Origin: Pseudomonas sp. UMAB-08
GTDB lineage: Bacteria; Pseudomonadota; Gammaproteobacteria; Pseudomonadales; Pseudomonadaceae
NCBI RefSeq assembly: GCF_900095225.1
Contig: NZ_LT607426.1
Coordinates: 23,979 to 87,978, forward strand
Direction: 5' to 3'
Length of the DNA stretch: 64,000 nt
Shown here in pieces: positions 34,293 to 43,606 of this stretch (position 1 is its first letter; each line of letters begins with the position of its first letter). The notes under the pieces are model-generated. The model saw only the letters and a list, made by a program, of their open reading frames with translations. It did not search any database and was not told where the DNA came from. Position numbers and translations under genes: made by a program.

Positions 34293-37088
34293 GTGCAATG
34301 GATTCTCCTGCTGGTCGGGCTCGTGCTGGGTGGTTACCTGGACGAGTCTTTGGTGGGCGCTGCAATCGGCGCACTCGCCGGGCTTGGCCTTGGACAGGCC
34401 ATTCGCATGACCCTGCTCGGCCGTCAGCTCGAGGCTGTTCAGCAACGCCTTACCCTCCTCGAATCCGCTCCTGGCAACGCTCTAGCCCCAACGCCTGCGG
34501 CTCAACCCCTTGTCAGTGCGCCCCCCGCTCTTGAAGCAACCGTCGAATTGACGTGGGATCTCCCCATCGACGACGAATGGACCCAACCGGCAGCAACGCC
34601 GAACCCGGTTTCCACACCCGCAGCCCCAACCATTATCGAGCGCGCATTGGCTGGCGCACGCAACTGGCTGCTGGGCGGCAATACCGTGCTGCGGGTCGGG
34701 GTGGTGCTGCTGTTCCTCGGGCTGGCCTTTTTGCTGCGCTACGCCACTGAAGGCGTGGTCATTCCACTGGAAGCCCGCTACGCCGCCGTTGCCGCCTGCG
34801 CCTTGGCATTGCTGGCGCTGGGTTGGTGGCTGCGACAGCGCAACCGCAATTACGCATTAATCCTGCAGGGCGCGGGGATCGGCGTGTTGTACCTGACAGT
34901 ATTTGCCGCCATGCGTTTGAATGCGCTGCTCGACCCGAATATGGCGTTCGGCCTGCTGGTGGTGGTGACGGTGTTCTCGGCGATCCTCGCGGTAAAACAG
35001 GACGCCTTGGGTCTGGCTGCGGCGGCGGCACTCGGCGGATTCGCCGCACCGCTACTGACGTCTACCGGCGCTGGCAGCCATGTGGCCTTATTCAGTTACT
35101 TCGCACTGCTGAATGCCGGGATTTTTACCATCGCCTGGTTCAAGGCCTGGCGCCTGCTGAACCTGATCGGTTTTGTCGGCACCTTCGGCATCGGTTTCGT
35201 CTGGGGCCTACAGGCATACACGCCCACATTGTTCTGGAGCACCGAGCCGTTTCTGATCCTGTTTTTCCTGATGTATCTGGCGATTGGGCTGCTGTTCGCT
35301 CGACGCAAACTGCAAGAACTGAGCACCGCGCCCGAAGACGATAGCCGCGAAGCAATGTTGCGCTGGTCGGCTCGCCAAGGTGACTACGTCGACGGCAGCA
35401 TCCTGTTCGGTCCACCGATTGTCGGTTTCGGCCTGCAGTTCGCGCTGGTCCAACACATGGAGTTCGCTCCCGCCTACAGCGCGCTGGTAATGGGAATGCT
35501 CTATATAGGCCTGGCGCGCCTGCTGTCTGGCCGGGCACCGGGACGCGCCTTACTCCTGGTGGAGACCTGCCTGGCGCTGGGCGTGGTATTCGCGTCACTG
35601 GCGATCCCTCTCGGGCTGGATGCACGCTGGACATCGGCCGCGTGGGCGCTGGAAGGCGCGGCCGTGTTCTGGCTGGGCTTGCGCCAGCAACGATTACTGG
35701 CACGCGCTTTCGGGCTGCTGTTGCAGGCGGGAGCAGGCCTTGCGCTGTTCGGCGACCTGCAGGACGACCTGTATCGAACCGACACCACCTTACTGGCCCA
35801 TCGCGATGTCTGGACGCCGATGGTCGTCGCGCTGGCCGCGATGCTCAGCGCGTGGCTCCTGCAACGCCTGAGCCCAGTCAATCCAAGCCCCATGAAAACC
35901 GTGAACCTGGAGCGCCTCGGCGCATTGCTGCTGGCGTGGGGAGTGGGCTGGTGGGCCGTGGCACTGGTCAACGGCGCGCAGCGATTCGCCCCGGTCGAAT
36001 TGCAAATACCTATGTTGCTCTGCCTCGCCGCTGTCAGCGTCGCGCTGTGGACAGTCCTGGCCCTGCGACTGCGCTGGTCGGCACTGGCAGTGCTTTGCAC
36101 CCTACTGACTCCGGCCTGCACCCTGCTATTGCTGGCCGCGTTGAACGCCAACTATCACCCGGCAGCCCACTGGGGTTGGCTGGCGTGGGGCGCGGTGTTC
36201 GTCGTGCATCTGCTGTCGCTGCGGCACCTGGCGGGTACGCTGCCAGGTTGGGCGCTCAGCGCGGCACATGTCCTGGGTTGCTGGCTGATCATTGGCGTGT
36301 TGGCGCTGGAGTTGCGCTTCGGCTTGATGGCATTGTCCGAACACTACAACGCGTGGCGCTGGCTGGGCTGGGCATTGCTGCCGAGCGCCTATTTGCTGTT
36401 GATGGCAGCGCCCCGTGCACTGCCGTGGCCAATCGAGGCCTATCCCCGGGAATACCGGGTCTGGGTCGCTGCCCCGTTGGCGCTGCTGATGTTGATCTGG
36501 TTCTGGCTGGCGAACATCGTCAGCGACGGTGCCGCCGCACCGCTGGCCTACCTGCCACTGCTTAATCCGTTGGAGTTGGGCCTGTTGCTCGCATTGGCCG
36601 GGGTGTTCGTCTGGGCACGCAGCCGATTGCCCCAGCTCGGTATCGCCCACGATCGCGCGCAGCGGATGGCACAGGTGGTGGCAGGGGTCGGCTTATTCGC
36701 CCTGTCCACTGCAATGGTCATGCGCACGGCCCATCATTGGAGTGGCGTGCCCTATCAGCTGGATGAATTGCTGGACTCGATGAGGGTGCAAGCCGGTCTG
36801 TCGATTGTCTGGACCTTGATGGCCCTGGCACTGATGGTTGGCGGGCACCTGCGGGGCCGGCGTGAAATCTGGATCGTTGGCGCCGCACTGATCGGTGTGG
36901 TGGTCGCCAAGCTGTTTTTCGTCGAACTGAGCAACCGCGGTGGGCTGGCGCGTATCGTGTCGTTCATCGGGGTTGGCGTGCTGCTATTGGTGGTGGGATA
37001 TTTCTCTCCCTTGCCGCCCAAACCGTCGTCGCCGATGCCTTTGCCCTCTAAAAAATCTACGCCCGATCCGACCAGGACCATCGTATGA
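34293..37088 (+). CDS. DUF2339 polytopic membrane protein
   Basis: This is a very large inner-membrane protein of 931 aa. GTG 34293 is taken as start because an AAAGGGA site lies before it and the product begins at once with a membrane helix (QWILLLVGLVLGGYLDESLVG). A short Pro/Ala-rich cytoplasmic linker with WDLPIDDEW follows, then about two dozen hydrophobic segments to the end (ILFGPPIVGFGLQFALVQ, RIVSFIGVGVLLLVVGYFSPL). No catalytic motif is visible. DUF2339 proteins are uncharacterised and often sit next to DUF3999, as here, where the two genes overlap by four bases (ATGA). Role unknown; an envelope-linked job is inferred. Confidence 0.87.
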   Translation: MQWILLLVGLVLGGYLDESLVGAAIGALAGLGLGQAIRMTLLGRQLEAVQQRLTLLESAPGNALAPTPAAQPLVSAPPALEATVELTWDLPIDDEWTQPAATPNPVSTPAAPTIIERALAGARNWLLGGNTVLRVGVVLLFLGLAFLLRYATEGVVIPLEARYAAVAACALALLALGWWLRQRNRNYALILQGAGIGVLYLTVFAAMRLNALLDPNMAFGLLVVVTVFSAILAVKQDALGLAAAAALGGFAAPLLTSTGAGSHVALFSYFALLNAGIFTIAWFKAWRLLNLIGFVGTFGIGFVWGLQAYTPTLFWSTEPFLILFFLMYLAIGLLFARRKLQELSTAPEDDSREAMLRWSARQGDYVDGSILFGPPIVGFGLQFALVQHMEFAPAYSALVMGMLYIGLARLLSGRAPGRALLLVETCLALGVVFASLAIPLGLDARWTSAAWALEGAAVFWLGLRQQRLLARAFGLLLQAGAGLALFGDLQDDLYRTDTTLLAHRDVWTPMVVALAAMLSAWLLQRLSPVNPSPMKTVNLERLGALLLAWGVGWWAVALVNGAQRFAPVELQIPMLLCLAAVSVALWTVLALRLRWSALAVLCTLLTPACTLLLLAALNANYHPAAHWGWLAWGAVFVVHLLSLRHLAGTLPGWALSAAHVLGCWLIIGVLALELRFGLMALSEHYNAWRWLGWALLPSAYLLLMAAPRALPWPIEAYPREYRVWVAAPLALLMLIWFWLANIVSDGAAAPLAYLPLLNPLELGLLLALAGVFVWARSRLPQLGIAHDRAQRMAQVVAGVGLFALSTAMVMRTAHHWSGVPYQLDELLDSMRVQAGLSIVWTLMALALMVGGHLRGRREIWIVGAALIGVVVAKLFFVELSNRGGLARIVSFIGVGVLLLVVGYFSPLPPKPSSPMPLPSKKSTPDPTRTIV

Positions 37089-38482
37089 GGAACACGTTCT
37101 TGAGCTGTCAGTTAACCTTCACCCGCGCCGTATTTGGCGCGGCGTTATGTGCGGCCTTCCTCACAACGATGTCCGCCCATGCGCTGGACAAACCGGCTGA
37201 TTTCGCTAGCCAGGTACCGTTGACCTTGAGCGGCAATGGCCCGTGGTATCGCCTCGAACTACCGCTGGCGGTACAACTGGGTGCGAGCCAGACCGGTCTG
37301 GGCGACGTACGCGTGTTCAACGCCGAGGGTCAGGCGCTGGCCTACTCATTGACCCATAGCGACGTTCAGCATCGGGAAGACCAGACGCCGATCCCGGTGA
37401 AGTGGTTTGCCCTCTATGACACCGCCGATGCCAGTGATGCAGCGCCCAAGATTCGGGTCGAGCGCACCGCCAGCGGCACGCTGGTCGAAGTGCAACCGCA
37501 AGGCGAAATCGAAGCCGGCGAAGAAGTACTGCGCGGTTGGCTGCTCGACACCAGCGAGATCAAGGCCCCGCTGGAGCAATTGATTCTTGACTGGAACACC
37601 GAACGGGAAGGTTTTCAGCGCTTCAGTATCGAAGCCAGTAACGACCTCCAGCACTGGCAATCCTGGGGCGAGGGTCAGGTTGCACGACTTTCGTTTGCCG
37701 ATGAAGTGATCGAACAACGCGAAGTCACTCTGCCCGGCCAACCAGCGCGTTACCTGCGCCTGCTCTGGAACACCCCGAACTCCGCTCCCACACTGACCTC
37801 CGCGCAATTGATCAGCGCCAGCCCCGACCACCTGCCGCTGCCGTTGGTCTGGTCACAACCGCTGGCGGGCGGCACCGTCAAACCGGGCGAATACAGCTGG
37901 CAATTGCCCACCGATCTAGCGGTGGAGCGAATAAAAGTCGACATCAGCCAGGCCAACAGTCTGGCACCCGTCACCCTGTCGGGACGCCTCGACACCAACG
38001 CCCCGTGGCAAATCATGGGCGGCGGCTTGTTGTATCGACTGACGCAGAATGGTCAGGACGTGCTGCTGGATGAGTTACAACTGGCTGGCCGTACCGTGCG
38101 GCAACTCAAAATCGATGTGGATGAGCGTGGCGGCGGTCTAGGCACTACGGCACCGCAGCTACGTTTCGCGGTCCGCGCCACGCAACTGGTGTTCCTGGCC
38201 AAAGGTGCAGGGCCGTATACCCTCGCCATTGGCAACACAGCGGCGAAGGCGGCGGACTTGCCGTTGTCCACGCTGATCCCTGATTATCAACCGCAGGTGC
38301 TCGCGTCACTGGGCACTGCACAACTGGCGGCCTCGCCCGTGGTCATCGCAAGCCCGCCAACACCGGCCGCGAAAGGCACGGACTGGAAGCGCGCCGGTTT
38401 ATGGGCCGTGTTGCTGCTAGGCGTCGTTTTCCTTGGCTGGATGGCATTGAGTCTGTTGCGCACGCCCTCGGCAAAATCTTGA
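37085..38482 (+). CDS. DUF3999 periplasmic protein with C-terminal membrane anchor
   Basis: The product has 465 aa. The N-terminal signal peptide ends near AHA-LDKPADF (residue ~31). A long periplasmic beta-rich region follows with YRLELPLAVQLGA, FQRFSIEASNDLQHWQSW and YLRLLWNTPNSAPTL, recalling discoidin- or F5/8-type carbohydrate-binding folds. A single C-terminal membrane helix is present (AGLWAVLLLGVVFLGWMALSLL). It overlaps the DUF2339 gene by four bases, so the two products are made together and probably interact. Function unknown; the carbohydrate-binding idea is my inference. Confidence 0.85.
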   Translation: MRNTFLSCQLTFTRAVFGAALCAAFLTTMSAHALDKPADFASQVPLTLSGNGPWYRLELPLAVQLGASQTGLGDVRVFNAEGQALAYSLTHSDVQHREDQTPIPVKWFALYDTADASDAAPKIRVERTASGTLVEVQPQGEIEAGEEVLRGWLLDTSEIKAPLEQLILDWNTEREGFQRFSIEASNDLQHWQSWGEGQVARLSFADEVIEQREVTLPGQPARYLRLLWNTPNSAPTLTSAQLISASPDHLPLPLVWSQPLAGGTVKPGEYSWQLPTDLAVERIKVDISQANSLAPVTLSGRLDTNAPWQIMGGGLLYRLTQNGQDVLLDELQLAGRTVRQLKIDVDERGGGLGTTAPQLRFAVRATQLVFLAKGAGPYTLAIGNTAAKAADLPLSTLIPDYQPQVLASLGTAQLAASPVVIASPPTPAAKGTDWKRAGLWAVLLLGVVFLGWMALSLLRTPSAKS

Positions 38483-38626
38483 GCAGGGTCACCTGCTTGT
38501 TGCCGTTTTGAGGCTACTCTCAACTGGCATGTGAACTCTATGGGCCAGAACCCGGTCTGACTGGAGTATTACGTGTCCACTCGCGTTAAACTGCGCGGGT
38601 TTTTATCCCCCACTTCGGAGCTCTCC

Positions 38627-39637
38627 ATGTCCCGCGTTACCCTAAGTCGCTATTTGATTGAGCAGACCCGCAGCAACAACACTCCTGCCGATCTGCGCTT
38701 CCTTATCGAAGTGGTAGCACGCGCATGCAAGGAAATCAGCCACGCCGTCTCCAAAGGCGCGCTGGGCGGTGTGCTCGGCAGCATGAACACTGAAAACGTA
38801 CAGGGCGAAGTGCAGAAAAAGCTCGACGTGATCTCCAACGACATTCTGCTCGAAGCCAACGAATGGGGCGGTCACCTGGCCGGCATGGCGTCCGAAGAAA
38901 TGGACAATGCCTACCAGATTCCCGGCAAGTACCCAAAAGGCGCCTATCTGTTGGTATTCGACCCACTGGACGGTTCGTCGAATATTGACGTCAACGTGTC
39001 GGTCGGCACCATCTTCTCGGTACTGCGTTGCCCTGAAGGCCACCTGAGCCAGAACGACAGCCTGAGCGAGAAAGCGTTCCTGCAGCCGGGCACCCAGCAA
39101 GTGGCTGCCGGTTATGCGATCTACGGCCCGCAAACCATGTTGGTCCTGACCCTGGGCGACGGCGTCAAAGGCTTTACCCTTGATCGCGAACTGGGCAGCT
39201 TTGTGCTGACCCACGAAGACATGCGGATCCCTGAGACCACCCAGGAATTTGCCATCAACATGTCCAACTCGCGTCACTGGGAAGCCCCGGTCAAACGCTA
39301 CGTCGACGAACTGCTGGCTGGCGAAGACGGCCCGCTGAAAAAGAACTACAACATGCGCTGGATCGCAGCCATGGTCGCCGACGTGCATCGCATCCTGACC
39401 CGTGGCGGCATGTTCATGTACCCACGTGACAGCCGTGACGCATCCAAGCCAGGCAAGCTGCGCCTGATGTACGAAGCCAACCCGATGTCGTTCATCGTCG
39501 AACAGGCAGGCGGCATGTCCACCGACGGTCATCAGCGCATCCTCGACATCCAGCCTGAAGGCCTGCACCAGCGTGTTGCGGTTTTCTTGGGTTCCAAGGA
39601 AGAAGTCGAGCGCGCCACGTCTTACCACAACGTCTAA
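38627..39637 (+). CDS. fbp: Class 1 fructose-1,6-bisphosphatase
   Basis: FBPase hydrolyses fructose-1,6-bisphosphate to fructose-6-phosphate, the committed step of gluconeogenesis. It has 336 aa from ATG 38627 (MSRVTLSRYLIEQTRS), preceded by CGGAG; an in-frame ATG-like start at 38573 is less likely. Metal and substrate motifs are LVFDPLDGSSNIDVNVSVG and the C-terminal block KLRLMYEANPMSFIVEQAGG. Neighbours are not in the pathway, though glgP upstream also acts in sugar storage turnover. Confidence 0.96.
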   Translation: MSRVTLSRYLIEQTRSNNTPADLRFLIEVVARACKEISHAVSKGALGGVLGSMNTENVQGEVQKKLDVISNDILLEANEWGGHLAGMASEEMDNAYQIPGKYPKGAYLLVFDPLDGSSNIDVNVSVGTIFSVLRCPEGHLSQNDSLSEKAFLQPGTQQVAAGYAIYGPQTMLVLTLGDGVKGFTLDRELGSFVLTHEDMRIPETTQEFAINMSNSRHWEAPVKRYVDELLAGEDGPLKKNYNMRWIAAMVADVHRILTRGGMFMYPRDSRDASKPGKLRLMYEANPMSFIVEQAGGMSTDGHQRILDIQPEGLHQRVAVFLGSKEEVERATSYHNV

Positions 39638-39641
39638 AGCC

Positions 39642-40244
39642 ATGTACGCGCCCTGGCATCCGCTGCTTGAATGGTGGTTCGGTTCAGCCGAATCACCAAC
39701 CGACGTGGTAAAGGCCAAGGGTGCGCTTTGGTTCGGCAAGAAGAAAAGCCAGGACAGCGATGCGCGCGAGCGTTTCGCTGTACAGGTCGAACACGCATTG
39801 GCGGGAGGGCTGTCCGAATGGGCCGAATCCCCTCAAGGCTGGCTTGCACTGGTGCTGCTCCTCGATCAACTCCCGCGCATGATTTATCGCGATACGCCCA
39901 AGGCGTTTGCGGGCGATCAACGCGCCCAGGCATTGGTCGAACACGGTCTGAAACTGGGCCGCGACCAGCATTTGCTGCCGATCCAGCGATCATTCATCTA
40001 CCTGGTGCTGGAACACAGTGAGCACCTGGAGATGCAGGATCAAGCCGTCGCCCACTTTACCGAACTGCTCCACGAACAATCGGCCACGGATCATGAGGTC
40101 TTCGCCGACCAACTTGATTACGCCAAAAAGCATCAAAGGGTCATTGCCCGTTTCTCGCGCTTCCCCCACCGTAATCAAATCCTTGGCCGTACATCAACGG
40201 CTGAAGAACGGGTGTTTTTGAAAGCGCCTGGGTCGCGATTTTAA
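39642..40244 (+). CDS. DUF924 family protein
   Basis: This soluble protein has 200 aa from ATG 39642, four bases after the fbp stop. It belongs to the helical TPR-like DUF924 family: WHPLLEWWFG, KKSQDSDARERF, GWLALVLLLDQLPRMIYRDTPKAFAGDQRA and FIYLVLEHSEHLEMQD are recognisable blocks. The C-terminal RFPHRNQILGR-STAEE is also conserved. No enzyme activity is known. Tight spacing suggests cotranscription with fbp. Confidence 0.88.
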   Translation: MYAPWHPLLEWWFGSAESPTDVVKAKGALWFGKKKSQDSDARERFAVQVEHALAGGLSEWAESPQGWLALVLLLDQLPRMIYRDTPKAFAGDQRAQALVEHGLKLGRDQHLLPIQRSFIYLVLEHSEHLEMQDQAVAHFTELLHEQSATDHEVFADQLDYAKKHQRVIARFSRFPHRNQILGRTSTAEERVFLKAPGSRF

Positions 40245-40366
40245 GCGAGATATAAATCCCTGCCGTCCACGGGAACCAGATCGCGTATTTCTCTTCTAAC
40301 CTATTGGCAATTCGCCAGCGTCCTACACGCTGTAGCGCCGCCCCCTACTGTTCAGGAGCTTCACTC

Positions 40367-40621
40367 ATGTCTCTGCGTACCCTCGCGTTGTTGTCGTTTT
40401 GTGTGCTGTTGGCTGCTTGCAGTAAAATTACTCAGGAAAATTATTCGAAAATCTCCTCCGGGATGCCCAAGGCCGAAGTCGAAAAGCTGCTGGGCAGCCC
40501 GACTGATTGCTCCGGCGCGCTGGGCATGTCCAGCTGCACATGGGGCGATCAGAAGACCTTTATCAGCGTGCAATACGCAGGTGACAAGGTGCTGATGTTC
40601 TCCGGCCAGGGCCTGAAGTAA
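40367..40621 (+). CDS. Small BamE/SmpA-like lipoprotein
   Basis: This predicted lipoprotein has 84 aa from ATG 40367, preceded by CAGGAGC. The signal peptide MSLRTLALLSFCVLLAA ends in the lipobox LLAAC, so Cys18 is lipidated. The mature part follows the BamE/OmlA pattern: ITQENYSKISSGMPKAEVEKLLG then SCTWGDQKTFISVQYAGDKV. Such domains bind partner envelope proteins. This gene is not BamE itself by length and context. It is followed after 18 bp by a lipocalin gene, so both may serve the outer membrane. Confidence 0.85.
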   Translation: MSLRTLALLSFCVLLAACSKITQENYSKISSGMPKAEVEKLLGSPTDCSGALGMSSCTWGDQKTFISVQYAGDKVLMFSGQGLK

Positions 40622-40639
40622 GCCTGAGAGGAGAGCCTT

Positions 40640-41209
40640 ATGCGTTTATGGATAGGGATGCTGGCGAGTCTATTGCTGGCGGGGTGCGCCAACCCCTCTA
40701 GCGAGCTGATCGAGCCCAAGACGGTCGATCATGTTGACCTCAAGCGTTACCAGGGGACCTGGTACGAGTTGGCGCGGATGCCGATGTTTTTCCAACGCAA
40801 CTGTGCGCAGTCCGAAGCCCATTACATCCTTAAAAACGATGGCAACGTTGGCGTGACCAACCGTTGCCGGACGCTTGAGGGGCAGTGGGAAGAAGTGCAC
40901 GGCACAGCGTCGCCGCAAGTCCCGGAGAAAACCGACAAGCTCTGGGTGGAGTTCGACACCTGGTTTTCCCGGTTGCTGCCGGGCGTCGCCAAGGGTGATT
41001 ACTGGGTGCTGTATGTCGGCGATGACTACAAAACTGCGTTGGTAGGTAACCCGAATCGCAAATACCTGTGGCTACTGTCGCGCAACACGCGGGTGTCCGA
41101 TGCGACGCGCGAGGAGTTGCTGGCCAAAGCACGTCAGCAGGGTTACGACACCACCAAGCTGATCTGGCGCGTGGATGATTCGAAAATCGCCAAACCTGTC
41201 GACAAATAG
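40640..41209 (+). CDS. blc: Outer-membrane lipocalin (Blc family)
   Basis: Bacterial lipocalin of 189 aa. The signal is MRLWIGMLASLLLAGC with lipobox LLAGC (Cys16). The lipocalin GxW motif is YQGTWYELARMPMFFQRNC; later strands carry WVLYVGDDYKTALVGNPNRKY and LWLLSRN. Blc proteins are membrane-anchored carriers that bind fatty acids and lysophospholipids, often under stress control. An AGGAGAG site precedes the ATG. The C-terminal YDTTKLIWRVDDSKI is typical. A REP hairpin follows the gene. Confidence 0.93.
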   Translation: MRLWIGMLASLLLAGCANPSSELIEPKTVDHVDLKRYQGTWYELARMPMFFQRNCAQSEAHYILKNDGNVGVTNRCRTLEGQWEEVHGTASPQVPEKTDKLWVEFDTWFSRLLPGVAKGDYWVLYVGDDYKTALVGNPNRKYLWLLSRNTRVSDATREELLAKARQQGYDTTKLIWRVDDSKIAKPVDK

Positions 41210-41222
41210 ACCGTGTGAACCG

Positions 41223-41297
41223 CTTCGCGGAAAAATCAGCTCCCACAGAAACCGGGCACCTTGTGCAGGCTCTGTGCGAGCTGATTTATTCGCGAAG
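41223..41297. repeat. REP-type inverted repeat between blc and hutF
   Basis: CTTCGCGGAAAAATCAGC and CTCCCACAGA at the left are mirrored by TCTGTGCGAG and CTGATTTATTCGCGAAG at the right, with about 20 bases between. Both flanking genes end here, so it may help end both transcripts. Confidence 0.75.
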
Positions 41298-41328
41298 TCG
41301 GCATGACAGACGCGTACGGTCAGCCTGA

Positions 41329-42693
41329 CTACCCCAGCAATTCCCGCAACACCTGCGCAAACGCCTTGCTGCTTTCGTCTTGGCCCGCATGACGCCCGTC
41401 TCGCACCACCCAGCGACCATTGACCATCACATCGCGGATCTGCCGATCGCCCCCAGCGAACAGCCAACGATTGAGAATCGCGTCGCCACTGGCCGTCGCC
41501 AGATAGGGATCGTTGCCATCCAGCACCAGCCAGTCCGCGCGCTGCCCCACCTGAAGCGAGCCAATTGCCTGCCCCAAGGCCTGCGCCCCGCCACCAAGCG
41601 CCGCATCGTACAAGGTTCGCCCAACCATTGGCTGATCACTGCGATGCAACCGATTACGTCGCTGATCGCGCAGACGCTGGCCATATTCCAGCCAACGCAA
41701 TTCCTCGACCACGCTCAGTGACACATGGCTGTCCGAACCGATCCCCCAGCGCCCACCTTGCGCGATAAAGTCCACTGCGGGGAAGATTCCGTCGCCCAGA
41801 TTCGCTTCAGTGGTCAGGCACAAACCAGCCACTGCACCGCTTTCAGCCATCAGTGCAACTTCATCCGGGTTGGCGTGGGTGGCGTGCACCAGGCACCAAC
41901 GCGGGTCCACCGAGGTGTTTTCGTACAGCCATTGCAGCGGACGCCGTCCGCTCCAGCTCAGGCAGTCTTCAACTTCTTTCTGCTGCTCGGCGATATGAAT
42001 GTGCACCGGACACTGCTTGTCGCTGGCGGCCAACACCTCACTGATCTGTTGTGGGGTGACGGCGCGCAACGAGTGGAAGCACAGACCCAATGCCTGCGCG
42101 GGCTGCCGAGCCAGAATCGGGCCCAAGCGCGCCTGTAGATCCAGATAACTATCAGTGCTGTGGATAAAGCGACGCTGGCCTTCGTTAGGCGCCTGACCAC
42201 CGAAACCGGAGTGGCTGTACAGCACCGGCAGCAGGGTCAGGCCAATACCCGCGAAGCTGGCAGCCTGGCTGATTTGCAGGGCCAACTCAGCGGGGTCGGC
42301 GTAAGCTTTGCCGGACGTGTCCTGGTGCACGTAATGGAATTCAGCGACCGAGGTAAAACCGCCCTTGAGCATTTCGATGTACAGCTGGCGAGCAATGACG
42401 CCGAGCTGTTCCGGGCTGATCTTCCCGACCAGACGGTACATCAGGTCGCGCCAGGTCCAGAAACTGTCGTTCGGGTTACCTGCCACCTCGGCCAAACCGG
42501 CCATGGCGCGCTGAAAGGCATGCGAATGCAGATTCGGCATACCCGGCAACAGCGGCCCCTTGATAAACTCGGCACCCTGCGCATCGGCATCGGCCTGGAC
42601 ACCGGTCAGCAGGCCATCGGCGCTGACGTCGAAACGAACATTGTTGGCCCAGCCACTGGGCAATAATGCGCGCTCGGCAAAGAAGGCGGACAT
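41329..42693 (-). CDS. hutF: Formimidoylglutamate deiminase HutF
   Basis: HutF converts N-formimino-L-glutamate to N-formyl-L-glutamate and ammonia, the branch used with HutG in the five-step pseudomonad pathway. It has 454 aa from ATG 42693 (MSAFFAERALLPSGW), preceded by GGAG. It is an amidohydrolase: metal motif LHSHAFQRAMAG, later histidines in VHIHIAEQQKEVED and LVHATHANPDEV, and the Asp in WGIGSDSHVSL. It is transcribed divergently from hutC, with a HutC-type operator between. Confidence 0.96.
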   Translation of the reverse strand: MSAFFAERALLPSGWANNVRFDVSADGLLTGVQADADAQGAEFIKGPLLPGMPNLHSHAFQRAMAGLAEVAGNPNDSFWTWRDLMYRLVGKISPEQLGVIARQLYIEMLKGGFTSVAEFHYVHQDTSGKAYADPAELALQISQAASFAGIGLTLLPVLYSHSGFGGQAPNEGQRRFIHSTDSYLDLQARLGPILARQPAQALGLCFHSLRAVTPQQISEVLAASDKQCPVHIHIAEQQKEVEDCLSWSGRRPLQWLYENTSVDPRWCLVHATHANPDEVALMAESGAVAGLCLTTEANLGDGIFPAVDFIAQGGRWGIGSDSHVSLSVVEELRWLEYGQRLRDQRRNRLHRSDQPMVGRTLYDAALGGGAQALGQAIGSLQVGQRADWLVLDGNDPYLATASGDAILNRWLFAGGDRQIRDVMVNGRWVVRDGRHAGQDESSKAFAQVLRELLG

Positions 42694-42718
42694 GGCTCTA
42701 CACTCCATCGTGTTTATT

Positions 42719-42728
42719 TGTATATACA
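42719..42728. promoter_or_regulatory. HutC operator between hutF and hutC
   Basis: TGTATATACA is a perfect palindrome of the TGTA-N2-TACA type reported for HutC. It lies 26 bp upstream of hutF and about 130 bp before hutC, so it could control hutF and autoregulate hutC. The match is seen; repression here is inferred. Confidence 0.75.
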
Positions 42729-42856
42729 TATACAGACGTTTGCCTGCTCGGTAAACTCCGGCAAGCTTGTCGTCGGTCGGATCAATGGTTAGCTTGAGCG
42801 CATCTGCGCCATGGACCCACTTCCCGAATCATCACCTATCGAACAAGGATTTCACT

Positions 42857-43606
42857 GTGCCGACTCCGCCTGCCGTCTCTTCGCTGGCTGCCCAAATGGG
42901 CGACAGTCCGGCGCCTCTGTACGCCCGCGTCAAGCATATGATCGCCCAGCAGATCCAGAGCGGAACCTGGGCGCCACATCATCGCGTGCCATCAGAAAGC
43001 GAACTGGTGACCCAGCTGGGCTTCAGCCGCATGACCATCAACCGGGCCTTGCGTGAACTGACCGCCGAAGGGCTATTGGTGCGCATGCAGGGCGTGGGCA
43101 CCTTCGTCGCCGAGCCCAAGAGCCAGTCGGCGCTGTTCGAAGTGCACAACATTGCCGATGAAATCGCCTCGCGAGGCCATCGCCACACCTGCAAGGTCAT
43201 CATCCTCAATGAAGAGGCCGCAGGCTCCGAGCGCGCCCTGGCCCTGGACATGCGTGAAGGTCAGCGGGTGTTTCATTCGCTGATCGTGCACTTCGAAAAC
43301 GATATTCCCGTGCAAATCGAAGACCGCTTCGTCAACGCGCTGGTTGCGCCTGACTACCTCAAGCAGGACTTCACCCTGCAAACGCCCTACGCCTACCTGT
43401 CGCAAGTCGCACCGCTGACCGAGGGCGAGCACGTGGTCGAAGCGATTCTGGCCGAGCCGCTGGAATGCAAACTGCTGCAAATAGAACCCGGCGAGCCGTG
43501 CCTGCTGATTCGCCGCCGGACCTGGTCCGGGCGCCAGCCAGTGACCGCCGCACGCCTTATCCACCCAGGCTCCAGGCATCGACTGGAAGGACGTTTCAGC
43601 AAATGA
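42857..43606 (+). CDS. hutC: Histidine-utilisation repressor HutC (GntR family)
   Basis: HutC represses hut genes and is released by urocanate. The 249-aa product starts at GTG 42857 (VPTPPAVSSLAAQMGD), preceded by AAGGAT, in line with P. putida HutC. The winged helix-turn-helix is at about 23-90 (LYARVKHMIAQQI, PSESELVTQLGFSRMTINRAL, VGTFVAEPKS). The C-terminal UTRA effector domain is well conserved (IEDRFVNALVAPDYLKQDF, LIRRRTWSGRQPVTAARL). It overlaps hutD by four bases (ATGA). Confidence 0.96.
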   Translation: MPTPPAVSSLAAQMGDSPAPLYARVKHMIAQQIQSGTWAPHHRVPSESELVTQLGFSRMTINRALRELTAEGLLVRMQGVGTFVAEPKSQSALFEVHNIADEIASRGHRHTCKVIILNEEAAGSERALALDMREGQRVFHSLIVHFENDIPVQIEDRFVNALVAPDYLKQDFTLQTPYAYLSQVAPLTEGEHVVEAILAEPLECKLLQIEPGEPCLLIRRRTWSGRQPVTAARLIHPGSRHRLEGRFSK

